Shown here one piece after another: positions 48,634 to 56,910 of a stretch of DNA of 64,000 nucleotides; positions within the stretch are counted from its first letter, which is position 1; each line of letters starts with the position of its first letter. The DNA comes from DASXBA01 sp036406475 (lineage in GTDB: Bacteria; Actinomycetota; Thermoleophilia; Solirubrobacterales; Thermoleophilaceae). The position numbers were made by a program, and so were the translations under genes. The DNA is taken from contig DASXBA010000032.1 of assembly GCA_036406475.1 (NCBI GenBank), positions 31,333 to 95,332 of the forward strand, read 5' to 3'. The notes beneath the pieces were generated by a model. The model ran no database searches and had not been told where the DNA came from. It worked only from the letters and a program-made list of their open reading frames with translations.

Positions 48634-49163
48634 TCGGGCTCGAGCTCGCTGAGCGTGACCTCCACGCCCTCGCTCTCGGCGACGGCTTGGAGCGCGGTCT
48701 CGATGCTGTCGGCGGAGGCGCCGTCGGGTAGGGCCAGCTCCATCATCAGCGCGTAGAGCGGCTCCTCGCCGTCGTCCACGACGAGCCGGGTGTTGAGGTC
48801 CGTGATGTCCGCACCGACCGCCGCGAGCGTACGCGTGGTTGTGTGGACGATCCCCGGATGATCGACGCCGTAGACGGTCAGCACGTGCGACGGCTCGGGT
48901 GCCCGCGGGTCGGCGTCGCCCAGGTCCTGGAGCACGGTCGCATCGAGCCCGATCTCTTCGCCCGTCCGCGTGAGCTCGGAGCGCAGACGGTCGTGGTCGA
49001 GCTCCTCCGGCGCGGCGACGATCAGGACGATCGAGAAGTGGCCGCGCAGGATCGTGGCCTGGGAGTCCTCGATGTTCAGGTCGTGCTCGAGGAGCACGCC
49101 GCTGAGGGCGGCGACGATGCCCGGCCGGTCCCGCCCGATGGCTGTCAGCGCGAGGTGGGGCAA
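48630..49163 (-). CDS. Tandem ACT-domain protein (glycine cleavage repressor-like)
   Basis: This 177-residue protein has two ACT domains. The first begins LPHLALTAIGRDRPGIVAAL with SGVLLEHDLNIEDSQATILR; the second has VLTVYGVDHPGIVHTTTRTL and AAVGADITDLNTRLVVDD. This layout matches GcvR-type ACT proteins of unknown or regulatory role that bind small amino acids. The start TTG at 49163 lies 7 bases after a TACCCT hexamer that overlaps the hemB promoter on the other strand. Confidence 0.85.
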   Translation of the reverse strand: MPHLALTAIGRDRPGIVAALSGVLLEHDLNIEDSQATILRGHFSIVLIVAAPEELDHDRLRSELTRTGEEIGLDATVLQDLGDADPRAPEPSHVLTVYGVDHPGIVHTTTRTLAAVGADITDLNTRLVVDDGEEPLYALMMELALPDGASADSIETALQAVAESEGVEVTLSELEPD

Positions 49164-49170
49164 GCCTGCC

Positions 49171-49180
49171 AGGGTAACCT
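49171..49180. promoter_or_regulatory. Overlapping divergent -10 elements (hemB and ACT gene)
   Basis: AGGGTAACCT holds TAACCT for hemB on the plus strand (10 bases before its ATG) and TACCCT for the ACT gene on the minus strand (7 bases before its TTG). The two start codons are only 27 bases apart, so both messages would be leaderless or nearly so. Confidence 0.4.
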
Positions 49181-49190
49181 CAGGGACCAG

Positions 49191-50162
49191 ATGGCCTTTC
49201 CCGCCACCCGCATGCGGCGGCTGCGCAAGACCGGCCTGCTGCGCGACCTCGTCCGCGAGACGGATCTCAGCCCGTCCCACCTCGTCTCCCCGATGTTCAT
49301 CGAGCTCGGGACCGACAGCCGCACGCCGATCGAAGCCATGCCGGGGGTGGAGCGGCTGTCGATCTCGCACGCGGTGGACGAGGCCGGCGAGGCGCTCGAG
49401 CTCGGGATCCCGGCGGTGCTCCTGTTCGGTATCCCGACCGAGAAGGACGAGGTCGGCTCCGGCGCCTACGACGAGGAGGGAGTCGTGCAGCTTGCGACCA
49501 GGGCGCTCAAGGAGGCCCACCCGGACCTCGTGGTGATCACCGACGTCTGCATGTGCGAGTACACCTCGCACGGGCACTGCGGGGTGGTGCTGGCCGACGG
49601 CAGCGTCGACAACGACGCGACGCTCGATCTCCTCGCCCGTACGGCTGTGTCGCAGGCCCAGGCCGGCGCGGACGCGGTGGCCCCGAGCGACATGATGGAC
49701 GGCCGCGTCGGCGCCCTACGCGGCCGCCTCGACGGCGCCGGGTTCGAGGATCTCCCGATCGTGGCCTACTCCGCCAAGTTCGCCTCGGCCTTCTACGGGC
49801 CCTTCCGCGAGGCCGCCGACTCCACGCCCGCCTTCGGCGACCGGCGCAGCTACCAGATGGATCCCGGCAACGGCGAGGAGGCTGTCCGCGAGGCGCTGCT
49901 CGACGTGGAGGAGGGCGCCGACGTGGTGATGGTCAAGCCCGCGCTTCCCTACCTCGACGTGATCCGCCGGGTGAAGGAGGCCACCCGCATCCCGGTGGCG
50001 GCCTACAACGTGAGCGGCGAGTACGCGATGGTCAAGGCGGCCGCGGCCGCGGGCTACCTCGACGAGCGCTCGACGGTGCTCGAGAGCCTTACAGCCATCC
50101 GCCGCGCCGGCGCCGACATCGTGATCACCTACCACGCCAAGGACGTCGCCCGGTGGCTATAG
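49191..50162 (+). CDS. hemB: Delta-aminolevulinic acid dehydratase (porphobilinogen synthase)
   Basis: This condenses two aminolevulinates to porphobilinogen. The 323-residue protein has RMRRLRKTGLLRDLVRET, the zinc-cysteine segment VCMCEYTSHGHCGVV and VAPSDMMDGRVGALR. The active-site lysines lie in AYSAKFASAFYGPFRE and VMVKPALPYLDVIRRV. The cysteine ligands point to the zinc-dependent form. It overlaps the next gene by 10 bases. Confidence 0.96.
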   Translation: MAFPATRMRRLRKTGLLRDLVRETDLSPSHLVSPMFIELGTDSRTPIEAMPGVERLSISHAVDEAGEALELGIPAVLLFGIPTEKDEVGSGAYDEEGVVQLATRALKEAHPDLVVITDVCMCEYTSHGHCGVVLADGSVDNDATLDLLARTAVSQAQAGADAVAPSDMMDGRVGALRGRLDGAGFEDLPIVAYSAKFASAFYGPFREAADSTPAFGDRRSYQMDPGNGEEAVREALLDVEEGADVVMVKPALPYLDVIRRVKEATRIPVAAYNVSGEYAMVKAAAAAGYLDERSTVLESLTAIRRAGADIVITYHAKDVARWL

Positions 50163-51217
50163 CCAAGATCCGCTCGCGCAAGGACGGCGCGGCCGTCCCG
50201 CTGGACGAGCTCGACAAGCGGCTGCTGAACCTGCTCCAGGGCAGCTTCCCGCTCGCCGAGCGGCCGTTCGCGGAGGTGGCGCGGCTCGCCGAGGTGGGCG
50301 AGGACGAGGTGATGCGGCGGACCCGGCGGCTGCTCGACGAGCGCATCATCCGCGAGCTCACGCCGATCTTCGACACGCGGGTGCTCGGCTACCAGTCGAT
50401 GCTGGTGGCGGCGAAGATCGATACGGACAACCCCTGGGGCCCGGCCAAGATCATCAACTCGCATCCCGGCGTCTCGCACAACTATCTCCGCAACCACGAC
50501 TTCAACTTCTGGTTCACGATCGCGACCGAGCCCGGCTCCGAGCTCGGCCTCGACGGGACGCTCGAGGTGCTCCAGCGGCTGACCGGCGCCGAGTCGATCC
50601 GCCAGCTGCCCACGCTCCGCCTCTTCAAGATCCGGATGGACCTGGAGATGGAGCGGGGCACGGACGCGCTCTCCACGGCGGGCCTGGCCGAGGAGCCCAA
50701 GGACCCGGAGCCGATCGAGCTGTCCGACCGCGACGTCGCCGTGATCCGCGCCACGCAGGGCCCGATGACCGTCGCCGAGGAGCCGTTCGCGCCCGCGGCA
50801 GCCGAGCTCGGGATGTCGCAGCGCGAGCTGCTCGACCATCTCGAGGGGATGAAGGAGCGCAAGGCGCTCCGCCGGGTGGCGGCGATCCTCTTCCACCGCC
50901 GCGCCGGCTTCTCGGCCAACGGCATGGGCGTGTGGGGAATCCCCGAGGAGCGGATCATGGAGCTGGCGCCGCGCATGGCCGCCTTCCGCGGCATCTCGCA
51001 CTGCTACCAGCGGCCCACCTATCCCGACTGGCCCTACTCGGTCTTCACGATGGCCCACGGGCGCTCGAAGGAGGAGTGCGACGCGATCCTCGACTCGATC
51101 GCCGAGTTCTCCGGCATCGAGGACCGGCGCACGCTCTACTCCTCGACCGAGTTCAAGAAGACCCGCCTTCTCTACTTCACGGACGAGCACAAGAAGTGGG
51201 AAGCGGAGCACGCTTAG
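50153..51217 (+). CDS. Fused two-domain siroheme decarboxylase-like protein (AhbA/AhbB; Lrp/AsnC fold)
   Basis: This 354-residue protein has two Lrp/AsnC-like units in tandem. Unit 1 has LDELDKRLLNLLQGSFPLAE and VSHNYLRNHDFNFWFTIATE. Unit 2 has LSDRDVAVIRATQGPMTVAE, ALRRVAAILFHRRAGFSANG and CYQRPTYPDWPYSVFTMAHG. The histidine-bearing NYLRxHDFNxWFT and CYQRPxxPDWPYxxFTMxHG motifs are hallmarks of siroheme decarboxylases (AhbA and AhbB, NirD/L/G/H), which remove two carboxylates from siroheme. In most organisms these are separate subunits. It lies inside a hemB-hemL unit. It may instead be a heme-sensing regulator. Confidence 0.78.
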   Translation: MAIAKIRSRKDGAAVPLDELDKRLLNLLQGSFPLAERPFAEVARLAEVGEDEVMRRTRRLLDERIIRELTPIFDTRVLGYQSMLVAAKIDTDNPWGPAKIINSHPGVSHNYLRNHDFNFWFTIATEPGSELGLDGTLEVLQRLTGAESIRQLPTLRLFKIRMDLEMERGTDALSTAGLAEEPKDPEPIELSDRDVAVIRATQGPMTVAEEPFAPAAAELGMSQRELLDHLEGMKERKALRRVAAILFHRRAGFSANGMGVWGIPEERIMELAPRMAAFRGISHCYQRPTYPDWPYSVFTMAHGRSKEECDAILDSIAEFSGIEDRRTLYSSTEFKKTRLLYFTDEHKKWEAEHA

Positions 51218-52446
51218 ACGCGGGGTCGGCGGAGCTCTACCAGCAGGCACTCGAGCTCCTCCCCGGCGGCGTCAACTCACCAGTCCGGGCGATGCGGTCG
51301 ATCGGCCGCGACCCGATCTTCGTGGCGCGGGGCGAGGGCGCCGAGCTGATCGACGTCGACGGCAACCGCTACGTCGACTGGGTCATGTCCTGGGGGCCGC
51401 TGATCGCGGGGCATGCGCACCCCGACGTGGTGGCCGCGGTGACAGCGGCGGCTGAGAGCGGCACGAGCTTCGGAGCTCCCACGGAGGCGGAGGTCGCGCT
51501 GGCCGCCGAGGTGGTGGACCGGATCCCGAGCGTGGAGATGGTCCGCATGACCTCCTCGGGCACGGAGGCATCGATGAGCGCGATCCGGCTGGCGCGCGCG
51601 GTGACCGGCCGCGACAGGGTGCTCAAGTTCGCGGGCGCCTACCACGGCCACGTCGACGGTCTGCTGGCCGACGCGGGCTCCGGCCTGGCCACGCAGGGAA
51701 TTCCCGCCAGCCCGGGCGTCACCGAGGCGCAGGCGGCGGACACGATCGTGGTCCCGTGGAATGACCGCCGTGCCGTAGAGGAGGCGCCGGAAGTGGCCGC
51801 GATCCTCTGCGAGCCCTACCCGGCCAACATGGGGCTGGTCCCGCCGGCCGAGGGGTTCCTCGGCTTCCTCCGCGAGCGAGCCGACGCGACCGGCGCACTG
51901 CTCGTGTTCGACGAGGTGATCTCCGGCTTCCGCGTGGCGCGGGGCGGGGCGCAGGAGCGCGAGGGCATCACGCCGGACCTGACCGTCATGGGCAAGGTGA
52001 TCGGCGGCGGCCTGCCGGCCGCGGCCTACGGCGGCCGGCGCGAGCTGATGGAGCGGATCGCCCCCGCCGGCGACGTCTACCAGGCCGGCACCCTCTCGGG
52101 GAACCCTCTGGCCACCGCGGCGGGGCTGGCCACGCTCCGCCTGCTCGACAACGCGGCTTACGAGCGGCTCGGGCGCCTGACCGAGATGCTCGCCGACGGC
52201 CTGCGCGGGCTCGGCGTGGTGGCGCAGGCCCCCGGGCTGGTCACGCTCTTCTTCTCGGGCGAGCCGGTCACCGACTACGACGGCGCCAGGGCCTGCGACC
52301 TCGACGCCCATGCCGCCTTCTGCCGGGCGATGCTCGAGCGCGGGATCTACCTGCCGCCCTCGCAGTTCGAGGCCTGGTTCCCGTCGCTGGCGCACACGGA
52401 GGCCGACGTCGCGCGCACGCTCGAGGCCGCCCGCGAGGTTCTGTGA
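51196..52446 (+). CDS. hemL: Glutamate-1-semialdehyde 2,1-aminomutase
   Basis: This forms aminolevulinate from glutamate-1-semialdehyde. The frame contains ELLPGGVNSPVRAMRSIGRD, YVDWVMSWGPLIAGHAHPDV, MTSSGTEASMSAIRLARAVT, AGAYHGHVDGLLADAGSGLA, VFDEVISGFRVARGG and the PLP lysine in MGKVIGGGLPAAAYGG. The N-terminus needs a start near 51196 (GTG), which lies 22 bases inside the previous gene; no better one is near. It is 416 residues and overlaps the next gene by 4 bases. Confidence 0.94.
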   Translation: MGSGARLDAGSAELYQQALELLPGGVNSPVRAMRSIGRDPIFVARGEGAELIDVDGNRYVDWVMSWGPLIAGHAHPDVVAAVTAAAESGTSFGAPTEAEVALAAEVVDRIPSVEMVRMTSSGTEASMSAIRLARAVTGRDRVLKFAGAYHGHVDGLLADAGSGLATQGIPASPGVTEAQAADTIVVPWNDRRAVEEAPEVAAILCEPYPANMGLVPPAEGFLGFLRERADATGALLVFDEVISGFRVARGGAQEREGITPDLTVMGKVIGGGLPAAAYGGRRELMERIAPAGDVYQAGTLSGNPLATAAGLATLRLLDNAAYERLGRLTEMLADGLRGLGVVAQAPGLVTLFFSGEPVTDYDGARACDLDAHAAFCRAMLERGIYLPPSQFEAWFPSLAHTEADVARTLEAAREVL

Positions 52447-52871
52447 GCGTCCTGCGCGACGTCATCGACGCCGTCGAGCCGCCCCTGGCGGACCACGCGC
52501 TTGCCGATCCCGGCCAGCCGCGCTTCGCCGGGCTGGTCGACGATCCGCAGCGCCTGTTCGTGCTCGAGGCGGTCTACGAGGGCTACCTGCTCCACTACGG
52601 CTCGCCGCGGGCGTTCACGGGGATGGACGAGGACCTGCGCCTGCTCGCCGGCGACGCCCTCTACGCGCTCGGGCTCTCGCGCCTGGCCGAGGCCGGCGAC
52701 CTCGAGGCGGTCACGGAGCTGTCCGACCTGATCTCGCTCACGGCCACGGCCCACGTCGAGGGCAGCCCGGAGGTGGCCGACGAGCTCTGGCTCGCCAGCG
52801 CCCGCGCGCTCTCCTCGGAAGGTGGTCCCGGTGCCCGCGCGGCGGCCCGCGATAGGCTCCCTTCCGCGTAA
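52443..52871 (+). CDS. Conserved-looking small helical protein downstream of hemL, unknown
   Basis: This 142-residue, mostly helical, acidic protein starts at GTG 52443, overlapping the hemL stop. Recognisable stretches are RLFVLEAVYEGYLLHYGSPR, DEDLRLLAGDALYALGLSRL and ELSDLISLTATAHVEG. No cysteines, membrane helices or known motifs are present. Because it is translationally coupled to hemL it may act in tetrapyrrole synthesis or assembly; no function is known to me. A 119-base gap with the qcr promoter follows. Confidence 0.7.
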   Translation: MSVLRDVIDAVEPPLADHALADPGQPRFAGLVDDPQRLFVLEAVYEGYLLHYGSPRAFTGMDEDLRLLAGDALYALGLSRLAEAGDLEAVTELSDLISLTATAHVEGSPEVADELWLASARALSSEGGPGARAAARDRLPSA

Positions 52872-52944
52872 TCCGGAGTCCGGTGCTCGCCCGAAGAACG
52901 ATCGGGCTGCGCTCCTCCTAGCACTTGTGCCGCCCGCCACCATG

Positions 52945-52974
52945 TTGAGAAACGTAGCCCCGGCGCGGTAAAAC
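52945..52974 (+). promoter_or_regulatory. Promoter for the cytochrome b/Rieske operon
   Basis: TTGAGA (52945-52950) and TAAAAC (52969-52974) are separated by 18 bases. An AAGGA (52976-52980) lies 10 bases before the GTG at 52991. Confidence 0.45.
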
Positions 52975-52990
52975 CAAGGACGCTCAGCCC

Positions 52991-53662
52991 GTGGCCGACA
53001 GCCCCTCCCAGAATCCAGAGCGGAAGTCCCGCTACACGTCTGGCCGCGGCATTGCCGGAGCGTTCGAGGGCGAGACCGTCACCCGGCGGCGCTTCATGGA
53101 GGGAACGGCGCTCGCCGTCGGGGGGATCGCCACTGCCGCCTTCGCCCTGCCGGCACTCGGCTTCGCCCTCGGCCCGATCTTCGAGGACACCACGCCCACC
53201 CGCTGGCAGCCCGTCGGACCGGAGGGCAACTTCGTCGACAACGACTACGTGCCGCGCGTGATCAACATCGCCCCCAACATCGGCGACGCCGGCAAGACCA
53301 CGATCTACGTCCGCCGCTTCAACAAGAAGCAGGACAAGGTCATCAAGGGCGAGGATCCCCAGCCCTACGTGGCGATCTCCACCCGCTGCGCGCATCTCGG
53401 CTGCCCGGTCGGCTACAAGTCAGCCGCCCAGAAGTTCATCTGCCCCTGCCACGGCGGCATCTACGGCTTCCAGGGCGAGGTGCTCGGCGGCCCGCCGGTG
53501 CGTCCGCTGGACCGCTTCTACACCCGGGTCACCAACGGCCAGGTGGAGATCGGCGACCGCTTCTCGGTCAACTCGAAGCTCGAGCGCTTCTCGCCGCGCG
53601 ACCCGTCCAACCACCTGGACGGCCTCTGGCAGTACCTCTATCCCGCGAGGCCCACCACCTGA
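52991..53662 (+). CDS. qcrA: Rieske iron-sulfur protein of a cytochrome bc/b6f-type complex
   Basis: This 223-residue electron carrier has a twin-arginine-like entry (TVTRRRFMEGTALAVGG) and one membrane anchor near residues 40-62. The C-terminal Rieske fold has its 2Fe-2S ligands in STRCAHLGCPVGYKSAAQKF and ICPCHGGIYGFQG (two Cys-His pairs plus the extra Cys pair for the disulfide). It probably moves through TatAC, encoded at 58030-59047. It is the first gene of a three-gene respiratory operon. Confidence 0.94.
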   Translation: MADSPSQNPERKSRYTSGRGIAGAFEGETVTRRRFMEGTALAVGGIATAAFALPALGFALGPIFEDTTPTRWQPVGPEGNFVDNDYVPRVINIAPNIGDAGKTTIYVRRFNKKQDKVIKGEDPQPYVAISTRCAHLGCPVGYKSAAQKFICPCHGGIYGFQGEVLGGPPVRPLDRFYTRVTNGQVEIGDRFSVNSKLERFSPRDPSNHLDGLWQYLYPARPTT

Positions 53663-54495
53663 TGCCGCCGCCCATCCCCAAGTTCCTGCGCCCGTCCCCG
53701 CCGCGCCCCGGCAAGGGCAGCAACGGCCGTAACGGACGCAACGGGGCCGGCGACGGCGGCGTGAGCACGGCGGCGCCGACCGTCAAGGACCGCGCCGAGG
53801 AGGCCACCGCCTCGACCGTCGGCTGGCTGGACGAGCGCAGCGGCCTCAGCCCGTTCCTGCGCGGGTTCCTCTACCGCAAGGTCCCCAAGGGAACCAACTG
53901 GTACTACACGCTCGGCTCGGCCACGATGTTCGCCTTCCTCTCGCAGGCGGTCACCGGCGTCTTCCTGGCGATGTACTACGAGCCGGACCCGACGCGCGCC
54001 TACGAGTCCGCCTCGCACATCACCAACGACGTCTTCCTCGGGGAGTTCGTGCGCGGGATGCACAAGTGGGGCTCGTCGGTGATGATCATCCTGATCTTCC
54101 TGCACATGGGCAGGACGTTCGTGTTCGGGGCCTACAAGTACCCGCGTGAGCTCAACTGGATCATCGGCGTGATCCTGGTCGTGCTGACGCTGCTGATGGG
54201 ACTGACCGGCTACCTGCTCCCGTTCGACCAGCGCTCCTTCTGGGCCACGGTCGTGGCGGTGAACATCAACGCCTCCGGGCCGATCGTCGGCCCCTACCTG
54301 GCCGACTTCCTCAGAGCGGGGTCCGAGTTCGGCACCACCACCATCCCCCGCTTCTACGCGATCCACATGCTGCTCGTTCCGGGCCTGATCGCCGCGCTGA
54401 TCGGCGCCCACCTCTACCTGGTGGCCAAGCTCGGCACGACCGCGCCGCCGTGGCTCAAGGCGCAGAAGAAGGACCTCATGAAGGAAGAGATCTAA
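53662..54495 (+). CDS. qcrB: Cytochrome b N-terminal subunit (b6-like)
   Basis: This 277-residue membrane protein is the heme-bearing half of a split cytochrome b. A glycine/asparagine-rich head (GNGRNGRNGAG-like) precedes GTNWYYTLGSATMFAFLSQA. The heme-ligand histidines are spaced as HKWGSSVMIILIFLH (13 between) and HMLLVPGLIAALIGAH (14 between, as in b6). The motif RELNWIIGVILVVLTLLMG and the Qo-side TGYLLPFDQRSFWATVV are present. The start overlaps the Rieske stop by one base. Confidence 0.93.
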   Translation: MPPPIPKFLRPSPPRPGKGSNGRNGRNGAGDGGVSTAAPTVKDRAEEATASTVGWLDERSGLSPFLRGFLYRKVPKGTNWYYTLGSATMFAFLSQAVTGVFLAMYYEPDPTRAYESASHITNDVFLGEFVRGMHKWGSSVMIILIFLHMGRTFVFGAYKYPRELNWIIGVILVVLTLLMGLTGYLLPFDQRSFWATVVAVNINASGPIVGPYLADFLRAGSEFGTTTIPRFYAIHMLLVPGLIAALIGAHLYLVAKLGTTAPPWLKAQKKDLMKEEI

Positions 54496-54509
54496 GGGTG
54501 CTGCTCTAG

Positions 54510-55229
54510 ATGGACGCTCGCCAGAAGGAGCAGTACCTCCGCGAGTACTCGATCCTGAAGAACCAGGGCAAGCCGTTCTTCCCCTACGCGATCGCCAAGG
54601 ACGGCGCGATGGCCTGCGTGGTCCTCGCCGTGATCATCACGCTCTCGATCGTGCTCGGCGCGGAGCTCGGTCCCAAGGCCGACCCGACCACCACCACCTA
54701 CACGCCGCGACCCGAGTGGTACTTCTTCTTCCTCTTCGAGCTGCTGCGCGTGGTCAAGCCGCCGGCGCTGGTCTTCATCGCGACGGTCGGCATCCCCACG
54801 ATCTGCCTGGTCCTGCTGCTCCTGCTCCCGTTCTACGACCGCGGGCCGGAGCGCCACCCGCTCCGCCGCCCGATCGCGATGACGGCCGCGGTGGCCACGG
54901 TCGCCGCGATGACCTACCTCACCGTGCTCGGCGCACTCGCCGGCGCCCCCAGCGAGATCTCGCTCAAGACCAAACCCCAGTTCAAGCGCGGCCAGGACGT
55001 GATGGCGGCCTCCGGCTGCCTCGGCTGCCACAAGGTGGGTGAGAACGGGAACACGCTCGGCCCGAACCTCACCAACATCGGCGACCGGCTCGGCCAGCAG
55101 GCGATCGCACGGACGCTCGTGAATCCGCCGTCCTTCATGCCGAACTTCAAGCGGCTGCAGCAGCAGAAGCCGCAGGAGTTCAACCAGCTCGTCCAGTACG
55201 TCGCCTCGCTGAAGAGCGAGAACAAGTAG
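54510..55229 (+). CDS. Cytochrome b C-terminal (subunit IV-like) fused to cytochrome c
   Basis: This 239-residue protein joins two functions. The first two-thirds is the C-terminal half of cytochrome b, with PEWYFFFLFELLRVVKPPAL (the PEWY quinone-site motif) and about three membrane helices. The last 80 residues form a soluble cytochrome c with the heme-binding CLGCHKVGENGNTLGPNLTN and an axial Met in NPPSFMPNFKRL. Carrying both in one chain would tether the electron acceptor to the quinol site. It follows the b6-like gene by 14 bases. Confidence 0.92.
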   Translation: MDARQKEQYLREYSILKNQGKPFFPYAIAKDGAMACVVLAVIITLSIVLGAELGPKADPTTTTYTPRPEWYFFFLFELLRVVKPPALVFIATVGIPTICLVLLLLLPFYDRGPERHPLRRPIAMTAAVATVAAMTYLTVLGALAGAPSEISLKTKPQFKRGQDVMAASGCLGCHKVGENGNTLGPNLTNIGDRLGQQAIARTLVNPPSFMPNFKRLQQQKPQEFNQLVQYVASLKSENK

Positions 55230-55240
55230 CCGCCCTAGCC

Positions 55241-55933
55241 ATGGCCGCCCCGGCCGCGGGCACGCTCCCCGAGACGCAGGTCCGCGCGATGTTCGACCGC
55301 ATCGCGCGCGTCTACGACCTCATGAACTCGGTGATGACCGTCGGCATGCACCAGCGCTGGCGGGAGCGCGCGGCCGACCTGGCCCAGGTGGGCCCGGGCA
55401 GTCGCGCCCTCGACGTGGCGAGCGGCACCGGCGACCTGGCCATCGCCCTACGCGGGCGGGGAGCGGAGGTCGTGGGCGTCGACTTCTCCGAGGCGATGCT
55501 CGAGCTCGGCAGGGGCAAGGCACCGGACGTGCGCTTCGAGACCGGCAACGCGCTCGACCTCAACTACGGCGACGGCGAGTTCGACGCCGTCACGGTCGGC
55601 TTCGGCGCTCGCAACTTCTCCGACCTCGACCGCGGCCTGGCGGAGATGGCCCGCGTAACCGCTCCGGGCGGCCGGGTCGTCGTGCTCGAGATCACCACGC
55701 CGCAGCGGCCGCCGTTGTCGTGGTTTTTCCGGGTCTGGTTCGATCGCGCAGTGCCGGCGTTGGGGCGGCTGGCCGGCGACCCCGACGCCTACTCGTACCT
55801 GCCGAGCTCCGTCCGCCGCTTCCCCGCTCCCTCCGGCCTGGCGGCCAAGCTCGTCGAGGCCGGCCTGACCGACGTCCGCTGGGTCCTCACCGCCGGCGGG
55901 ATCATCGCGCTCCACGTGGGGACCAAGCCCTGA
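55241..55933 (+). CDS. menG: Demethylmenaquinone methyltransferase
   Basis: This SAM-dependent enzyme performs the last step of menaquinone synthesis. The 230-residue protein has MFDRIARVYDLMNSVMTVGM, ALDVASGTGDLAIALRGRGA with the SAM-binding glycines, GVDFSEAMLELGRGK and TVGFGARNFSDLDRGLAEMA. It follows a respiratory operon and precedes a polyprenyl synthase, so the local set covers quinone head and tail. ATG 55241 is used. Confidence 0.93.
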   Translation: MAAPAAGTLPETQVRAMFDRIARVYDLMNSVMTVGMHQRWRERAADLAQVGPGSRALDVASGTGDLAIALRGRGAEVVGVDFSEAMLELGRGKAPDVRFETGNALDLNYGDGEFDAVTVGFGARNFSDLDRGLAEMARVTAPGGRVVVLEITTPQRPPLSWFFRVWFDRAVPALGRLAGDPDAYSYLPSSVRRFPAPSGLAAKLVEAGLTDVRWVLTAGGIIALHVGTKP

Positions 55934-56910
55934 ACACCACGGAGACACAGCTCGGCCACGTGTTGGCCGCGGGCGGCCCCGAGCTCTCGCGGCTGCTCCA
56001 CCGGACCGAGACCCGGCTCGCCGAGATCGCGGAGAGCCACGGGCCGGAGCTGGCGCGGCACTCCGCGGGAACGCTCACGGCCGGCGGCAAGCGGCTGCGG
56101 CCGCTGCTCGTCTTCCTCTGCGCGGATGGCGACGCCGACGCGGCCCTTCACGCCGCGGTGGCCGTGGAGCTCCTGCACATGGCCACGCTCGTCCACGACG
56201 ACGTGCTCGACCGCGCGTCGCTCCGGCGCGGCCGGCCGACCGTTTTCGCTGACGGTGGTCGCGCGGCGGCCACCGCGACCGGCGACCTGCTCTTCTCGCG
56301 CGCCTTCGCGGAGCTGTCGGACAGCGGCAGCGGCGACGCAGTGCGCGCCCTCTCATCGGCCTCGTCCGCGCTGGCCAGGGGTGAGCTGATGCAGCGGGCC
56401 GACGCCTGGTCCGAGGACGTCAGCCCCGAGCGCTATCTCGAGCGCTGCGGTCTCAAGACCGCCAGCCTCTTCGAGGCCGCGTGCCGGCTGGGCGCGCTGC
56501 TCGGCGGCAGGCCGCCGCTGGCGGAGGCCGTCGGCAGCTTCGGCAGCCGCGTCGGGATCGCCTTCCAGATCCTCGACGACGTCCTCGACGTATCAGGCCC
56601 GTCCGAGCGAACCGGAAAGCCGCGCGGGACCGACCTGCTCGACGGGACCGTGACCCTGCCGCTGATCCTGGCGCGCGAGCGCGATTCGGAGCTGCGCGAG
56701 CTCGACCTGCGCGAGGTGGTCAGCGAGCCGGCCCAGGCCGAGGCGGTGTGCGACCGCATCGCGCTGACCGGAGTTCTCGACGAGGCGCGCGCGGAGGCGC
56801 TCGGCTACGTGGCCGAGGCCAAGGCGGCGCTGAGCGACCTGGACCTGCCCGAGCCTCGCCGCGAGGCGCTGGACCTCGTCGCAGACGGCGTCGTGGAGCG
56901 GTACGCCTAG
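55930..56910 (+). CDS. Polyprenyl diphosphate synthase (isoprenoid chain for menaquinone)
   Basis: This trans-prenyltransferase, 326 residues from CTG 55930, probably makes the menaquinone side chain. It shows AGGKRLRPLLVFLCADGD, the first Asp-rich motif ATLVHDDVLDRASLRRGRPT, LKTASLFEAACRLGALLGG, and the second Asp-rich motif AFQILDDVLDVSG. The CTG overlaps the menG stop as CTGA and gives the whole frame; a GTG at 55960 is the alternative. Its stop is shared as CTAG with the convergent zinc-ribbon gene. Confidence 0.9.
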   Translation: MNTTETQLGHVLAAGGPELSRLLHRTETRLAEIAESHGPELARHSAGTLTAGGKRLRPLLVFLCADGDADAALHAAVAVELLHMATLVHDDVLDRASLRRGRPTVFADGGRAAATATGDLLFSRAFAELSDSGSGDAVRALSSASSALARGELMQRADAWSEDVSPERYLERCGLKTASLFEAACRLGALLGGRPPLAEAVGSFGSRVGIAFQILDDVLDVSGPSERTGKPRGTDLLDGTVTLPLILARERDSELRELDLREVVSEPAQAEAVCDRIALTGVLDEARAEALGYVAEAKAALSDLDLPEPRREALDLVADGVVERYA

